DNA of 64,000 nucleotides from Trifolium pratense (lineage: Eukaryota > Streptophyta > Magnoliopsida > Fabales > Fabaceae). The notes below the pieces were generated by a model, which saw nothing but the letters and a program-made list of their open reading frames with translations, made no database searches and had not been told where the DNA came from. This document shows, piece after piece, positions 14,233 to 23,613 of this stretch. Position numbers and translations under genes: made by a program. Every line of letters starts with the position of its first letter. Position 1 is the first letter of the stretch. The stretch is from positions 35,390,409 through 35,454,408 of the forward strand of contig NC_060065.1 of NCBI RefSeq assembly GCF_020283565.1, given 5' to 3'.

Positions 14233-15939
14233 CTAGTTATCAATTTCAACTCTGCTGAATGCAGCCTCCTTTACCACATGTTCTCCCTCTGTTTCATGCA
14301 CCATAACATTTGTTTGCTTCATTTCTTGCATACTTGTAAGATCTGAGATTCTTCCAGCAACGGCATAAGTGCTAGAAATGAGAAGGGAATCTGTAGGATG
14401 AGCTCTATAAAAGTTGTTTAGCACGTCTCTCACACATTCCCCCAATTTAACATCTCCATGGACTCGGCAAGCAGAAAGCAGTGTGCGCCATGAAGTAGCA
14501 TCACCCTTAATTGGCAAGCTCTTGATTAGCTCAAATGCTTCGTGGAGCATACCTGCTCGACCCAAGAGATCAATAAGACATCCATAATGCTCAACCCGCG
14601 GTGAAAAGCCATGTTCTTGAACCATGCGCTTAAAAATCTCCATCCCCTCAATAACAAGTCCTCCATGACTACACGCAGTAAGAATTGCCAAAAAGGTTAC
14701 TTCATTTGGTCTACACCCCTCTTTCTCCATCCTATTGAAAAGCCTTATGGCATTAACTGGCTGCCCATGAATCCCATGACCTGAAATCACAGCTGTCCAA
14801 GATTTCACATCTTTATATTCCATCCTCTCAAATATGTCCATGGCGTCATCTAGAAAGCCACATTTAGCATACACATCAACAAGACCCGTTCCAAGAACCA
14901 CATCTAGTTCTAGTTTCTCCTCTTCAACCAAACTAGTAACATATCGAATTCCTTGCATAGACCCGGATGCAGGGTACACTGAAAGCAACCCAACCAAAGT
15001 AGAAGAGTTAGGTTTCACTCTTTCGTGTCTCATTTTCTGTAGCAATGCCACTGCATCTTCAACCAGGCAATTCCTTGCATAAATTCTTATTAAACAATTC
15101 CATAAGACAACATCCTTTTCCACAACGCCATCAAAAACTTTTCGAGCCAAATAGATACGACCCGTTTTTGCATACATATCAATCAATGCAGTAACAACAT
15201 TTAAATTATAAATGAATCCGATTTTTATACAGTAACCATGAAGAGACTTCCCCAAGACAAAGTTCCCTATATCACCAGCTGCAGACAGAAGACTCAACAT
15301 AGTGGCAACACTAGCTTTAATCCCACAACAACACATCTTCAAAAATAACTCAAAAACCAAACTATAATGAGAAACAAGAACACACCCCCCCATCAAAATA
15401 TTCCAAGACACCAAATCATTTCTTTCAGGAAATTCATCAAACACCTTATGTGCATCTTCAATTCTTCTACAAACACAATAAAATTGCAAAAGGGTATTAT
15501 TCACATCAACAAACAACCTATTCCCAGACTTCATTGCAATCCCATGAACCCCACTACCAAACCCAACCTCTAAACTTCGACCGCAAGCTTTAAGCACGGT
15601 AACGAAAGAAAACTGATCAAGCTCAATTTCACTATTCCTAACATCATTAAAAATGGGCAAAGCTTTATTTGAATAATTACTAATTGAATAGCCTCTAAGC
15701 ATTGAATTAAACATGAAAAGATTAGGATTTTGAATATAACTAAAAATGGTGGATGCATAATCCATGTCTAAAATTGACGCAGCAAGAAGCTTGCTTAGAG
15801 TAAAAGGAACATTGGTGAGAGATGTTTTGATCATGTAGCAATGAATTTGACGAATTTCTGAAGTTTTTTTGCATGATTTCAATACAAGTGTTAGTTTGTG
15901 AAATGCTTGTGATATAGGTGGAAACTGTGTCATTAGCAA
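14233..15939 (-). CDS. PLS-class pentatricopeptide repeat protein (At1g26900-like)
   Basis: An intronless 568-aa frame, as usual for plant PPR genes. Tandem 31-36-aa repeats run from about residue 70 to 480, with typical words such as LFMFNSMLRGYSIS, VVTALIDMYAKTGRI, DVVLWNCLIRIYA, DVKSWTAVISGHGIHG and PNEVTFLAILTACSHGG. They are followed by an E-type region (VEHYGCLIDLLGRAG, SWRTLLSACRVHGDVKLGE). The order and wording closely follow Arabidopsis At1g26900. Such proteins bind organelle RNA in a sequence-specific way, and E-class members usually support C-to-U editing. There is no DYW domain. The N-terminus could be a mitochondrial presequence (few acidic residues in the first 40). The start at 15939 is the first in-frame ATG that leaves the repeats intact. 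No frameshift is seen. Confidence 0.92.
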   Translation of the reverse strand: MLMTQFPPISQAFHKLTLVLKSCKKTSEIRQIHCYMIKTSLTNVPFTLSKLLAASILDMDYASTIFSYIQNPNLFMFNSMLRGYSISNYSNKALPIFNDVRNSEIELDQFSFVTVLKACGRSLEVGFGSGVHGIAMKSGNRLFVDVNNTLLQFYCVCRRIEDAHKVFDEFPERNDLVSWNILMGGCVLVSHYSLVFELFLKMCCCGIKASVATMLSLLSAAGDIGNFVLGKSLHGYCIKIGFIYNLNVVTALIDMYAKTGRIYLARKVFDGVVEKDVVLWNCLIRIYARNCLVEDAVALLQKMRHERVKPNSSTLVGLLSVYPASGSMQGIRYVTSLVEEEKLELDVVLGTGLVDVYAKCGFLDDAMDIFERMEYKDVKSWTAVISGHGIHGQPVNAIRLFNRMEKEGCRPNEVTFLAILTACSHGGLVIEGMEIFKRMVQEHGFSPRVEHYGCLIDLLGRAGMLHEAFELIKSLPIKGDATSWRTLLSACRVHGDVKLGECVRDVLNNFYRAHPTDSLLISSTYAVAGRISDLTSMQEMKQTNVMVHETEGEHVVKEAAFSRVEIDN

Positions 15940-16021
15940 AAGTAATTGTAATTAAGAAAGTTTGTAAATTTTCTTGCTTCGCCGGAGATAATGGCGGCGA
16001 CGCCACACACTCCCCATAAAC

Positions 16022-16740
16022 AAATCACGAATAAAATTTGCCAAAAAATTAAATTAAATTTGGTCTAAATATCTTATAAAAAAAATAATAATGAAGTTTA
16101 TTCTAAATTTTTAAAAATGAAATAAAACGTTAAAAAACTATTTTTTTTTTTGGAAATTTGATATATTTTTAAAAAAATTAAAATGTCATGTCCGGTTAAT
16201 CCAACTCAACCCACTTACCACCGGTTGAATCGATACGGTTTTGACATAAAAATGGAGTCTAACTCTCAACTCAATTAACAACTCGGTTAAAATCAATCAA
16301 ACCCGACTCGTGAACACCTAATCGATTGAAGTTAGGGATAGACCGAATAATTTTTTATTTTTTTAAAATAAAATAAAATTTATTGTTTAAATTCATTGAA
16401 TAATACAATTTTCTAGGTTAGGTTCATTGAATTATACATTTTTTTCTAGGTTCAATGAACACTAACCTCCTTATTGTTTATTTAAAGTGACAAACATCTA
16501 TGTATCCCAAATAAAAAGTGACAAATATTTTCTTTCTGTTTTACATTTCTTTTAACTTCATTTTTTTTCTTCCTTTTTTCGCTGATGGAATTAAATTCAA
16601 TCGACTTTTGCTCCATGTAGCAAGTATTTGTTATTGTAATGGATAGAACATAACCACGCAAACAATATTCATTAATGCCTTCAAGTGATTTTCAGTTTCA
16701 CAGTCAATTATCTTTACCGTGTTAGAATTATAGGATGATG
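16022..16740. other. Intergenic, upstream of the PPR gene; no gene seen
   Basis: AT-rich, with a CCGGTT-rich stretch near 16190-16310 that resembles dispersed plant repeats. No protein-like frame. Confidence 0.5.
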
Positions 16741-17115
16741 AGGGTTTTTTTTTTTGAACAAGCCAAAATGAGATCTTTATATAAACAAAAGTCTACTCAG
16801 CACAAGACGTACCAAGGAAGACTAAGTAAGGTTACAAAAAAGTCAAAATACAAGGACCAAAAGAAACTATACAAAGCCCAAACAAAGCATAGGATTAGAC
16901 CACCAACTATGACAGTTTAAAGCTAAAGTACTACTCGTCGCTTTCAACCACCTAAAAGAAAAAGTCTTGATCTTGTCCAACATATGATGCACTGTGTTTG
17001 CTGAGCCTCTGAATAAACTGTAATTTCTTTCGGTCCACATAACCCACACACAAGCCAGCCATATAAGCTGCATGAAAGAACGTCGTGCTCGAAGACCACC
17101 TGCTGAGTATGTAAG
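16741..17115 (-). mobile_element. 5'-truncated L1-type LINE, 3' end with zf-RVT region
   Basis: The minus-strand frame (17130-16867) reads SFMQLIWLACVWVMWTERN, then an LDKIKTFSFRWLKA-like stretch and HSWWSNPMLCLG. This is the typical end of plant L1 ORF2 after the reverse transcriptase, the zf-RVT region. It is followed by a 3' UTR ending CTTGTTC plus oligo(A), which appears as the T run at 16743-16756 on the plus strand. Everything upstream of the zf-RVT region is missing, as in 5'-truncated copies. The 5' junction lies close to an inverted duplication of a WD40 gene fragment. The target duplication is not certain. Confidence 0.75.
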
Positions 17116-17300
17116 GGTTGATCGTGACACGAAGGATGAAGTTGCATTGATTCCATTGAAAATTGAGGTTAAAGAAAAAGATCAAATCTGAGATGTTAGT
17201 TCTTGATATTAATATCTCAAATTTGATCATTTTTCTTTAACCTCGATTTTCATGGAATCAATGGATCTTCCTCCATCGTATCAGGATCAACTTTCATCAT
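17105..17300. repeat. Head-to-head inverted duplication
   Basis: Arms at about 17105-17194 and 17214-17300 are complementary around a 19-bp centre. The best part pairs CATTGATTCCATTGAAAA... with ...TTTTCATGGAATCAATG. Both arms contain an ATG followed by the same short reading frame (MESMxLxPS on each strand), so the duplication copied the start of one coding fragment in opposite directions. Confidence 0.7.
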
Positions 17301-17461
17301 CCTACAAATCTAACACAATAAGGATCATTGATTGTGAAACTGGAAATTGCTTGAGGTATTTAGTTGGCCATAGAAAGACTCATTCGGTGTTTAGGTTCCA
17401 TCCATTGCAACGAAAGATACTCGTCATTAAAAAGAAGATACTTGCTCGGATTTGGCCATAG
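17252..17461 (+). pseudogene. WD40 (AMBRA1-like) gene fragment
   Basis: The frame reads TIRIIDCETGNCLRYLVGHR then HSVFRFHPLQRKIL. It matches the WD-repeat signature of plant AMBRA1-like/transducin proteins (pattern: VKIIDC-TG-CL-VL-GHRRTPW-VRFHP). Only about one repeat is present and then a stop; the usual PWVV is altered to HSV. The leading MESMDLPPSYQDQ lies in the inverted duplication. It is a captured or duplicated gene fragment without a promoter, probably non-functional. The parent gene is elsewhere. Confidence 0.6.
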
Positions 17462-17659
17462 AAGGTTTGGGGTTGCTTTAACCCATTCGGGTTTGGCTCG
17501 ATCTAAATTTGTTCAAGTTTGTGGAGTCGGGTTTTAAATATATTTGAAATTATTCAAGCTCATCTCTTGTTTGATTTGATGCTCGCGACATTCTACACAT
17601 CCATTTTTTTGCAATCTGATTTTGGGCCTTGCATTGGGTTTGCTAGGTTCATCTACCGA

Positions 17660-18590
17660 TTTTTTTTTCTAACCCAACAATTGAATTTGAAAAAAGTGTA
17701 CCGGTATGAATATTCATACCAGTACATTCAACGAAAGTGTACCGGTATGCTTTCGACGGTTTAGTTTAAATTTACATACCGGTACACTTTTTTCAAAGTG
17801 TACCGGTTCACTGTGATTTTTTTAATTTTTTTTCTCAATGGTGCGCACCAGAGGAACAGACGGCAGAATTAGGCATAATAGAGGACATGCAGAGTCTCGA
17901 CAGCATCAGGGGGAGCCAGAACACGATGAGCCTTTGCCGGCAGTGCCTGAGCAGCAGGCTGTGCAGCAGGACTGGCCTGGAGGGTCGATCGATACGAGTC
18001 TTCAGACTTGATACGAGCAGCATGTTGCTCGTTATGTATGGTTTGGTCAGGTAATCAATTGTTTGTTTTGTTATTATTTGTTAAGTTATATTGATCAAAT
18101 TATTTTTAATTTGTACTGTTTATACTCTCGTTGCAACTGTTAAATCCTTATTTTCCATACAAATTTAGTGTTGAAATATTATTATAGTTCATTTTCAATG
18201 TCTTATGGTATGCATCCAATTATCCGGTCTAATTTATTATTCACAATGTATTTTTTAAAATATATGTAGGAACGTGTAGTAGGTGACAAAATTGAGTTAA
18301 GGATGGCATCTTTAACTCTTATTAAAAAGTGTACCGGTAAAATTTACATACCAGTAAAGATAAATACTTACCGGAACAATTTTTTGGAGGATGAAACAGT
18401 CTACCAGAACAGTATAATACGACAAAAAAAAAATTAAAATATACTAATTTTTTATAAGGGTATACTGGATATTTTGAAAAATATGTTGGGGTAGAATGAA
18501 GATTATTGGGGTAGAAAAAAAAATTCTGATTATTAGTATGAAACATTGAATTTTGAGTTGTAAGTATGAAACATCGAATTTTGATGATCT
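17660..18590. mobile_element. TIR element with plant-mobile-domain fragment (relative of 44163-45271)
   Basis: The right end is (GTTGGGGTAGAA..GAAGATT.ATTGGGGTAGAAAA about 18485-18524) preceded by GTGTACCGG words and GGAGGATGAAACAGTCTACC. It is nearly the same as the terminal sequence of the element at 44163-45271. The left end, about 17660, is a degraded inverted copy (TTTTTTTCTAACCCAAC), followed by several TACCGGTAC palindromes (17698-17815). Between the ends lies a broken plant-mobile-domain gene piece. No clear target duplication remains. Confidence 0.55.
17838..18052 (+). pseudogene. Plant mobile domain (PMD) gene fragment
   Basis: ATG at 17838 opens MVRTRGTDGRIRH, an Arg-rich start typical of transposon-linked PMD (aminotransferase-like) proteins. 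The frame meets a TGA at 18009 and then continues with YEQHVARYVWFGQ, which resembles the first conserved line of the domain, before a GGTAAT donor-like site. A small continuation may lie near 18270 after TATGTAG. One in-frame stop and loss of the rest make it non-functional. Confidence 0.45.
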
Positions 18591-18846
18591 TCACCCCCCG
18601 CCCCGTCGAACAAAAAAAATTAATATAAGTGTGTGTTTCACAAGCTTCATCAAGTTTGACTTAGAATCAATCTGAAATGGGCTCGAGGGATTGTTTAAAT
18701 GAGCTCAATATACCTCCCCACTAAAGGGGTCACAATCGTCTCATAATTCGACCAATCTCAACAAAATTGGTAGCCATTTCTAACTTACACAAAACGGCAT
18801 CTTTGTGATTAAAAAAAAATTGGGATTTGTCCAACAGGATAAAAGA
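18591..18846. other. Short spacer before the copia element
   Basis: No gene seen. Contains a GCCCC/GGGG-rich patch at 18594-18604 and an oligo(A) stretch near 18810. Confidence 0.4.
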
Positions 18847-18851
18847 AGGTT

Positions 18852-19569
18852 TGTGAAGATTTGCCTTGAGAAATGATGTATTGATGAACTTGGAGATTTG
18901 TACCACGCCGGGGGCGTGGCATGTTGGCGCGCGGCATCACTGCAGGATGAGGTTAGGGCAGGCTCTGTTGCAATCACGCGCGGCGTAGCTTCCCTCACGC
19001 GCGGCGTAATTGCGGGAATGGTTTTGGAGTAGTCTCTGGTGCCGGTCACGCGCAGCGTGGTGTTCTTCACGCGCGGCGTGACCGCAGGTACTTAAATACT
19101 CTGTTTTTCTGCAACCAGCCGCCAGCATGAGAAAGAGAGAGAAAAAGTGAATTTCTAGGGTTCTTCATCATCATTAAGGCTAGATAATTAGAGTGTGTTT
19201 CTCTTGGGTATTATCTAGGGATTAGAACTCATCTCTTTCATCTTGTAATCATTATCTTTGAAATCTCTTGGTCACGGGAAGAGATTTGGGAAAAGGGTAG
19301 ATTTAGGAAAACACTAAATCTTGTAACTCTTTGGTTTGTATCTCTTTGTAATCAAGAAGGAAGTTTGATAGTGGAACGGAGAGCTGCTCTCTCCCCCAGA
19401 CTAGGTCTATTTTGGACCGAACTGGGTAAACAATTTTCGTGTCTCTTTTATCGCTTTTATTTCAATTTGTGTTTATTGCTTATTCCACAAGTTAGTTTTT
19501 TGGTTGCTTAATCGTTTTGCTCCACACACTAGAGTTTTATTGGTGTGTATTTGGTTCGAATTCACAACA
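18852..19569 (+). repeat. 5' LTR of the copia element
   Basis: 718 bp, TG...CA. A GC-rich upstream part (about 18905-19085) holds several CACGCGCGGCGT copies in an otherwise AT-rich setting. It carries a 21-bp tandem extra unit (about 18979-18999) absent from the 3' LTR. Confidence 0.95.
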
Positions 19570-19570
19570 A

Positions 19571-19589
19571 TTGGCGCCCACCGTGGGGC
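19571..19589 (+). other. Primer binding site of the copia element
   Basis: TTGGCGCCCACCGTGGGGC begins one base after the 5' LTR. It starts with the TGG needed to pair with a tRNA CCA end but is not the initiator-Met site (TGGTATCAGAGC) common in copia elements. The priming tRNA is not identified here. Confidence 0.65.
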
Positions 19590-19614
19590 AAGGGTTCAAT
19601 CGATTTAAGTACCA

Positions 19615-22011
19615 ATGGGTTCTAAGTGGGATATTGAGAAGTTCACCGAGAATAACGACTTTGGGTTGTGGAAGGTGAAGGTGAGGGCAATATTGACACA
19701 ACAAAAGTGTGCGGAGGCGTTATTGGGAATGGCGAACATGCCAACTACTCTCTCACAAGCGGAGAAAAACGAGATGAATGATAAGGCTCTAAGCGCCATT
19801 ATCTTGTGCCTCGCGGATAACGTGTTGAGGGAGGTAGCTAAGGAAAGGACAGCGGCGGCTATGTGGGCAAAGCTTGATTCATTGTATATGACCAAGTCTT
19901 TGGCTCACAAACAATGTCTGAAGCAAAGGTTGTATTTCTACCGTATGTCGGAGAACAAGTCCGTGGTGGAGCAACTTGCGGAGTTCAATAAGATTATTGA
20001 CGATTTGGCGAACATTGATGTGACTATTGAAGACGAAGACAAAGTTTTCCACCTATTGTGTGCTTTACCTAAGTCATTTGAAAACCTCAAGGATGCATTG
20101 CTCTATGGCAAAGAAGGAACTATCACCTTGGATGAAGTCCAATCGGCTTTGAGAACCAAGGAAATGACCAAGATGAGAGATTTGAAGGTTGATGATAGTG
20201 GAGAAGGGTTGAATGTGGCAAGGGGTAGAAGCGAGAGCAAGGGAAAGGGGAAAGGGAAGAAGCATAGGTCTAAGTCTAGACCGAAGGGTGAAAATGGTGG
20301 CAAGTTCAAATGCTATCATTGTCATGAACCGGGTCACTTCAAGAAGGATTGTCCTCAAAGAAAAGGGAGCAATGGTAGTTCGTCGGCTCAAATTGCTACT
20401 AGCGATGAAGGTTATGAGAGTGCGGGTGCATTGACGGTTACAAGTTGGGAACCGGAGAAGAGTTGGGTCATGGATTCCAGATGCTCTTATCACATGTGTC
20501 CTAGAAAGGAATACTTTGAATCGTTGGACCTTAAAGAAGGTGGAGTTGTCCGCCTCGGTAACAATAAGGCTTGCAAGGTTCAAGGTACGGGAACGATTCG
20601 TCTCAAGATGTTTGATGATCGTGATTTCCTTTTGAAGAATGTGAGGTATATTCCCGAACTTAAGAGAAATTTGATTTCCATAAGCATGTTTGATGGTCTT
20701 GGCTATAGCACTAGAATTGAGCGTGGTGTTATGAGAATTTCTCATGGTGCATTAGTTGTTGCTAAAGGGTCTAAAATGAATGGTCTTTACATTTTAGAAG
20801 GTTCCACCGTTATTTCTAATGCATTGGTAACTAATGTTGAAAACTCGGACATAACTAAACTATGGCATTTGAGGTTAGGTCACGTTAGTGAAAGAGGTTT
20901 AGTTGAGCTAGCTAAACAAGGTTTGCTAGGGAAGGAAAAATTGAACAAGCTAGATTTCTGTGATAATTGTACTCTTGGAAAACAACACAAGGTGAAGTTT
21001 GGAGTGGGGGTGCATAAGTCTAGTAGACCTTTTGAGTATGTTCACTCGGATCTTTGGGGTCCAGCGTCTGTTTCTACTTATGGTGGAGGTTCATATTTTC
21101 TTAGCATTATTGATGATTATTCTAGAAGGGTATGGGTGCACATCATTAAAAATAAAAGTGATACTTTTGAAAAGTTCAAAGAATGGCATACCTTGATAGA
21201 AAATCAACTTGGAACTAAACTGAAAGTTTTGAGAACTGACAATGGCCTGGAGTTTGTTTCAGAGCAATTTAATGAGTTTTGCAGGAACAAAGGTATAAAG
21301 AGGCATAGAACCGTTGCATATACACCGCAACAAAATGGTCTAGCTGAAAGAATGAATCGGACCTTGTTGGAGCGGGTGAGATGCATGTTGTTGGGAGCTG
21401 GATTGCCCAAGAGTTTCTGGGGAGAGGCAGTTAACACTGCTGCATATTTGATCAACCGATGTCCATCAACCGAAATTGATCTAAAGACACCTATGGAGGT
21501 TTGGAGTGGTAGACCCGCAGATTACTCTAATTTGAGGGTTTTCGGATCTTTGGCATTTGCTCATGTCAAGCAAGACAAGCTTGATGCTAGAGCGGTAAAA
21601 TGTGTCTTCATTGGATATCCCGAGGGTGTGAAGGGTTACAAATTGTGGATGATGGGACCTGGGAGATCAAAGTTCATTATAAGTAGAGATGTCACCTTTG
21701 ATGAGACCCGGATGGGGATGAAGAGTAAAGACATTGAAGAAAGTCCAGAAACTAGGGTGGAAAGAATTCAGTTTGAGGTGGAGCCTTCCATTGAAGAGAG
21801 GGAACAAGAGGATGAGACTCAAGTACCTGAGGAGAGTGGAAGTGATGAAGTAACTTCTCCTGACTATCAACTTGCAAGGGATAGGGAGAGGAGAGTTATT
21901 CATCCACCAAATAGATACGGTTATGCTGACCTTATTTGTTATGCTTTGAATGCGGCTGAAGAGGTGCAAGACTCAGAACCAAAGAACTTCAGAGAGCATC
22001 CGAAAGCATAG
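19615..22011 (+). CDS. Copia Gag-protease-integrase polyprotein (5' part, ends at frameshift)
   Basis: 798 codons. Gag occupies about residues 1-230 (start MGSKWDIEKFTENNDFGLW) and ends in a CCHC zinc knuckle at residues 233-246 (CYHCHEPGHFKKDC). The aspartic protease motif that should be D-S-G reads D-S-R at residues 287-289 (codon AGA at 20479), which should impair proteolysis. Integrase follows: the HHCC zinc-binding region around LWHLRLGHVSERG and CDNCTLGKQH, then the DDE core, with acidic residues in HSDLWGP, LRTDNGLEF and NGLAERMNR all present. The frame ends early at 22009-22011 just before the reverse transcriptase, where the reading shifts by -1 relative to the next frame. Confidence 0.93.
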   Translation: MGSKWDIEKFTENNDFGLWKVKVRAILTQQKCAEALLGMANMPTTLSQAEKNEMNDKALSAIILCLADNVLREVAKERTAAAMWAKLDSLYMTKSLAHKQCLKQRLYFYRMSENKSVVEQLAEFNKIIDDLANIDVTIEDEDKVFHLLCALPKSFENLKDALLYGKEGTITLDEVQSALRTKEMTKMRDLKVDDSGEGLNVARGRSESKGKGKGKKHRSKSRPKGENGGKFKCYHCHEPGHFKKDCPQRKGSNGSSSAQIATSDEGYESAGALTVTSWEPEKSWVMDSRCSYHMCPRKEYFESLDLKEGGVVRLGNNKACKVQGTGTIRLKMFDDRDFLLKNVRYIPELKRNLISISMFDGLGYSTRIERGVMRISHGALVVAKGSKMNGLYILEGSTVISNALVTNVENSDITKLWHLRLGHVSERGLVELAKQGLLGKEKLNKLDFCDNCTLGKQHKVKFGVGVHKSSRPFEYVHSDLWGPASVSTYGGGSYFLSIIDDYSRRVWVHIIKNKSDTFEKFKEWHTLIENQLGTKLKVLRTDNGLEFVSEQFNEFCRNKGIKRHRTVAYTPQQNGLAERMNRTLLERVRCMLLGAGLPKSFWGEAVNTAAYLINRCPSTEIDLKTPMEVWSGRPADYSNLRVFGSLAFAHVKQDKLDARAVKCVFIGYPEGVKGYKLWMMGPGRSKFIISRDVTFDETRMGMKSKDIEESPETRVERIQFEVEPSIEEREQEDETQVPEESGSDEVTSPDYQLARDRERRVIHPPNRYGYADLICYALNAAEEVQDSEPKNFREHPKA

Positions 22012-22025
22012 ATGGTAAGTTTTGG

Positions 22026-23537
22026 TTGGAGGCAATGAATGAGGAAATGCTTTCATTGGAGAAGAACCATACTTGGGAGCTTGTGCCATTACCTAAGAAC
22101 AAAAGGGTAGTTGGTAGCAAGTGGGTCTTTAAGAAGAAAGATGGTATACCGGGGGTCGAAGCACCAAGGTATAAAGCAAGGCTTGTAGCAAAGGGTTTTA
22201 CTCAAGTGGAGGGGATTGATTACAATGAAATCTTCTCACCGGTGGTGAAACATTGTTCTATAAGGGTACTTATGGCGATTGTGAATCAATATGATCTTGA
22301 GTTGGAACAAATGGATGTGAAAACCGCATTTCTACATGGAGAGTTGGAGGAAACGATCTACATGCAACAACCCGAAGGTTTTGTGGAAGACAATTCAAAA
22401 GTTTGCTTGTTGAAGAAATCTTTGTATGGGTTGAAGCAAAGTCCGAGGCAATGGTATCGTCGGTTTGATGAGTTCCTTTTGAAGGCCGATTTTGTGAGGA
22501 GCAACTATGATAGTTGTGTGTACATGTTGAAGAGGAATGAGAAAGTTATTCTCTACCTCCTTCTTTATGTTGATGATATCCTTATGGCAAGCTCCGACAA
22601 GCATGAGATTCAAAAGCTCAAGGAGAAACTAAATGGTGAATTTGAGATGAAGGATCTTGGAAATGCGAAGAGGATACTTGGTATGGATATTTTGAGAGAC
22701 CGGAGTAAAGGTGAGTTGTTTCTATCTCAACATGATTATTTGAAGAAAGTGGTGGAGCGGTATAGAATGTCGGATTTTAAAGTTGTGAATACGCCACTTG
22801 GTCACCATTCAAAGTTGTCAATCAAACAATGTCCTCAATCCGAGGATGAAAGGAAGAAGATGGAGAGTACTCCCTATGCTAGTGGGGTTGGAAGCATCAT
22901 GTATGGCATGGTTTGTAGTAGACCGGATTTATCGTATGCAATAAGTGTGGTAAGTCGGTTTATGGCAAATCCGGGTCAAGTTCATTGGCAAGCTTTGAAG
23001 TGGGTGTTGAGATACTTGAACGGGTCCTTGAAGGGTGGTCTTCGGTACAAGAAAATTGATCCGAGAAAGGATGCTTTGGAGGGATATGTAGATGCTGACT
23101 ATGCGGGAAATGTGGATACTAGAAAATCCTTATCGGGGTTTGTGTTCACTTTGTTTGGAACAGCGGTAACCTGGAAGGCTAACCAACAATCAGTTGTAGC
23201 CTTGTCGACAACTCAAGCTGAGTATATAGCACTTGTGGAAGGTGTGAAGGAAGCCATATGGTTGAAGGGTATGATTGGAGAATTGGGGATTGGTCAAGGG
23301 TGTGTGAAGATACATTGTGATAGTCAAAGTGCCATTCATTTGGCAAACCATCAAGTGTATCATGAAAGAACGAAACACATTGACATCCGGTTGCACTTTG
23401 TGAGAGACATGATTGAGACAAAGGAAATCATTGTGGAAAAGGTTGCATCGGAAGAGAATCCGGCGGATATGTTCACCAAATCGTTACCAAGATCAAGGTT
23501 CAAGCATTGCTTGGACTTGATTAACTTTGAAGAGTAG
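22026..23537 (+). CDS. Copia reverse transcriptase-RNase H (3' part of Pol)
   Basis: 503 codons in the -1 frame relative to the upstream part. RT_2 motifs are intact: WVFKKKDG, ARLVAKGFTQVEGIDY, METAFLHGEL-type MDVKTAFLHGEL, and the catalytic YVDDILMAS. RNase H has DADYAGNVDTRKSLSG and STTQAEYIAL, with its acidic residues present. It ends with ADMFTKSLPRSRFKHC, the usual copia C-terminus. The ATG at 22026 lies inside the conserved linker and is probably not a true start; the polyprotein normally reads straight through. No internal stop is seen in this part. Confidence 0.93.
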   Translation: MEAMNEEMLSLEKNHTWELVPLPKNKRVVGSKWVFKKKDGIPGVEAPRYKARLVAKGFTQVEGIDYNEIFSPVVKHCSIRVLMAIVNQYDLELEQMDVKTAFLHGELEETIYMQQPEGFVEDNSKVCLLKKSLYGLKQSPRQWYRRFDEFLLKADFVRSNYDSCVYMLKRNEKVILYLLLYVDDILMASSDKHEIQKLKEKLNGEFEMKDLGNAKRILGMDILRDRSKGELFLSQHDYLKKVVERYRMSDFKVVNTPLGHHSKLSIKQCPQSEDERKKMESTPYASGVGSIMYGMVCSRPDLSYAISVVSRFMANPGQVHWQALKWVLRYLNGSLKGGLRYKKIDPRKDALEGYVDADYAGNVDTRKSLSGFVFTLFGTAVTWKANQQSVVALSTTQAEYIALVEGVKEAIWLKGMIGELGIGQGCVKIHCDSQSAIHLANHQVYHERTKHIDIRLHFVRDMIETKEIIVEKVASEENPADMFTKSLPRSRFKHCLDLINFEE

Positions 23538-23594
23538 GTGGAGATTGGAGAGAGCAGCATGGTGGTCGGTGGGAAGTTGGCACCGCCATCATTT

Positions 23595-23613
23595 TGAAGG
23601 CAAGGTGGAGATT
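23595..23613 (+). other. Polypurine tract region of the copia element
   Basis: GAAGGCAAGGTGGAGATT sits directly before the 3' LTR, the usual place of the plus-strand primer. A similar GGTGGAGATT word occurs just after the pol stop codon (23537). Confidence 0.55.

Noticed and set aside
14834..15573. Plus-strand frames opposite the PPR gene
   Set aside because: They overlap a long, strongly supported minus-strand PPR frame and have no family features of their own.
16732..17139. AGGATGA at both sides of the L1 fragment as its target duplication
   Set aside because: The right copy lies inside the inverted WD40 duplication, beyond the likely LINE border, so the 7-bp match is probably chance.
20074..20745. 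223-codon minus-strand frame inside the copia element
   Set aside because: Antisense shadow of the gag-protease coding region.
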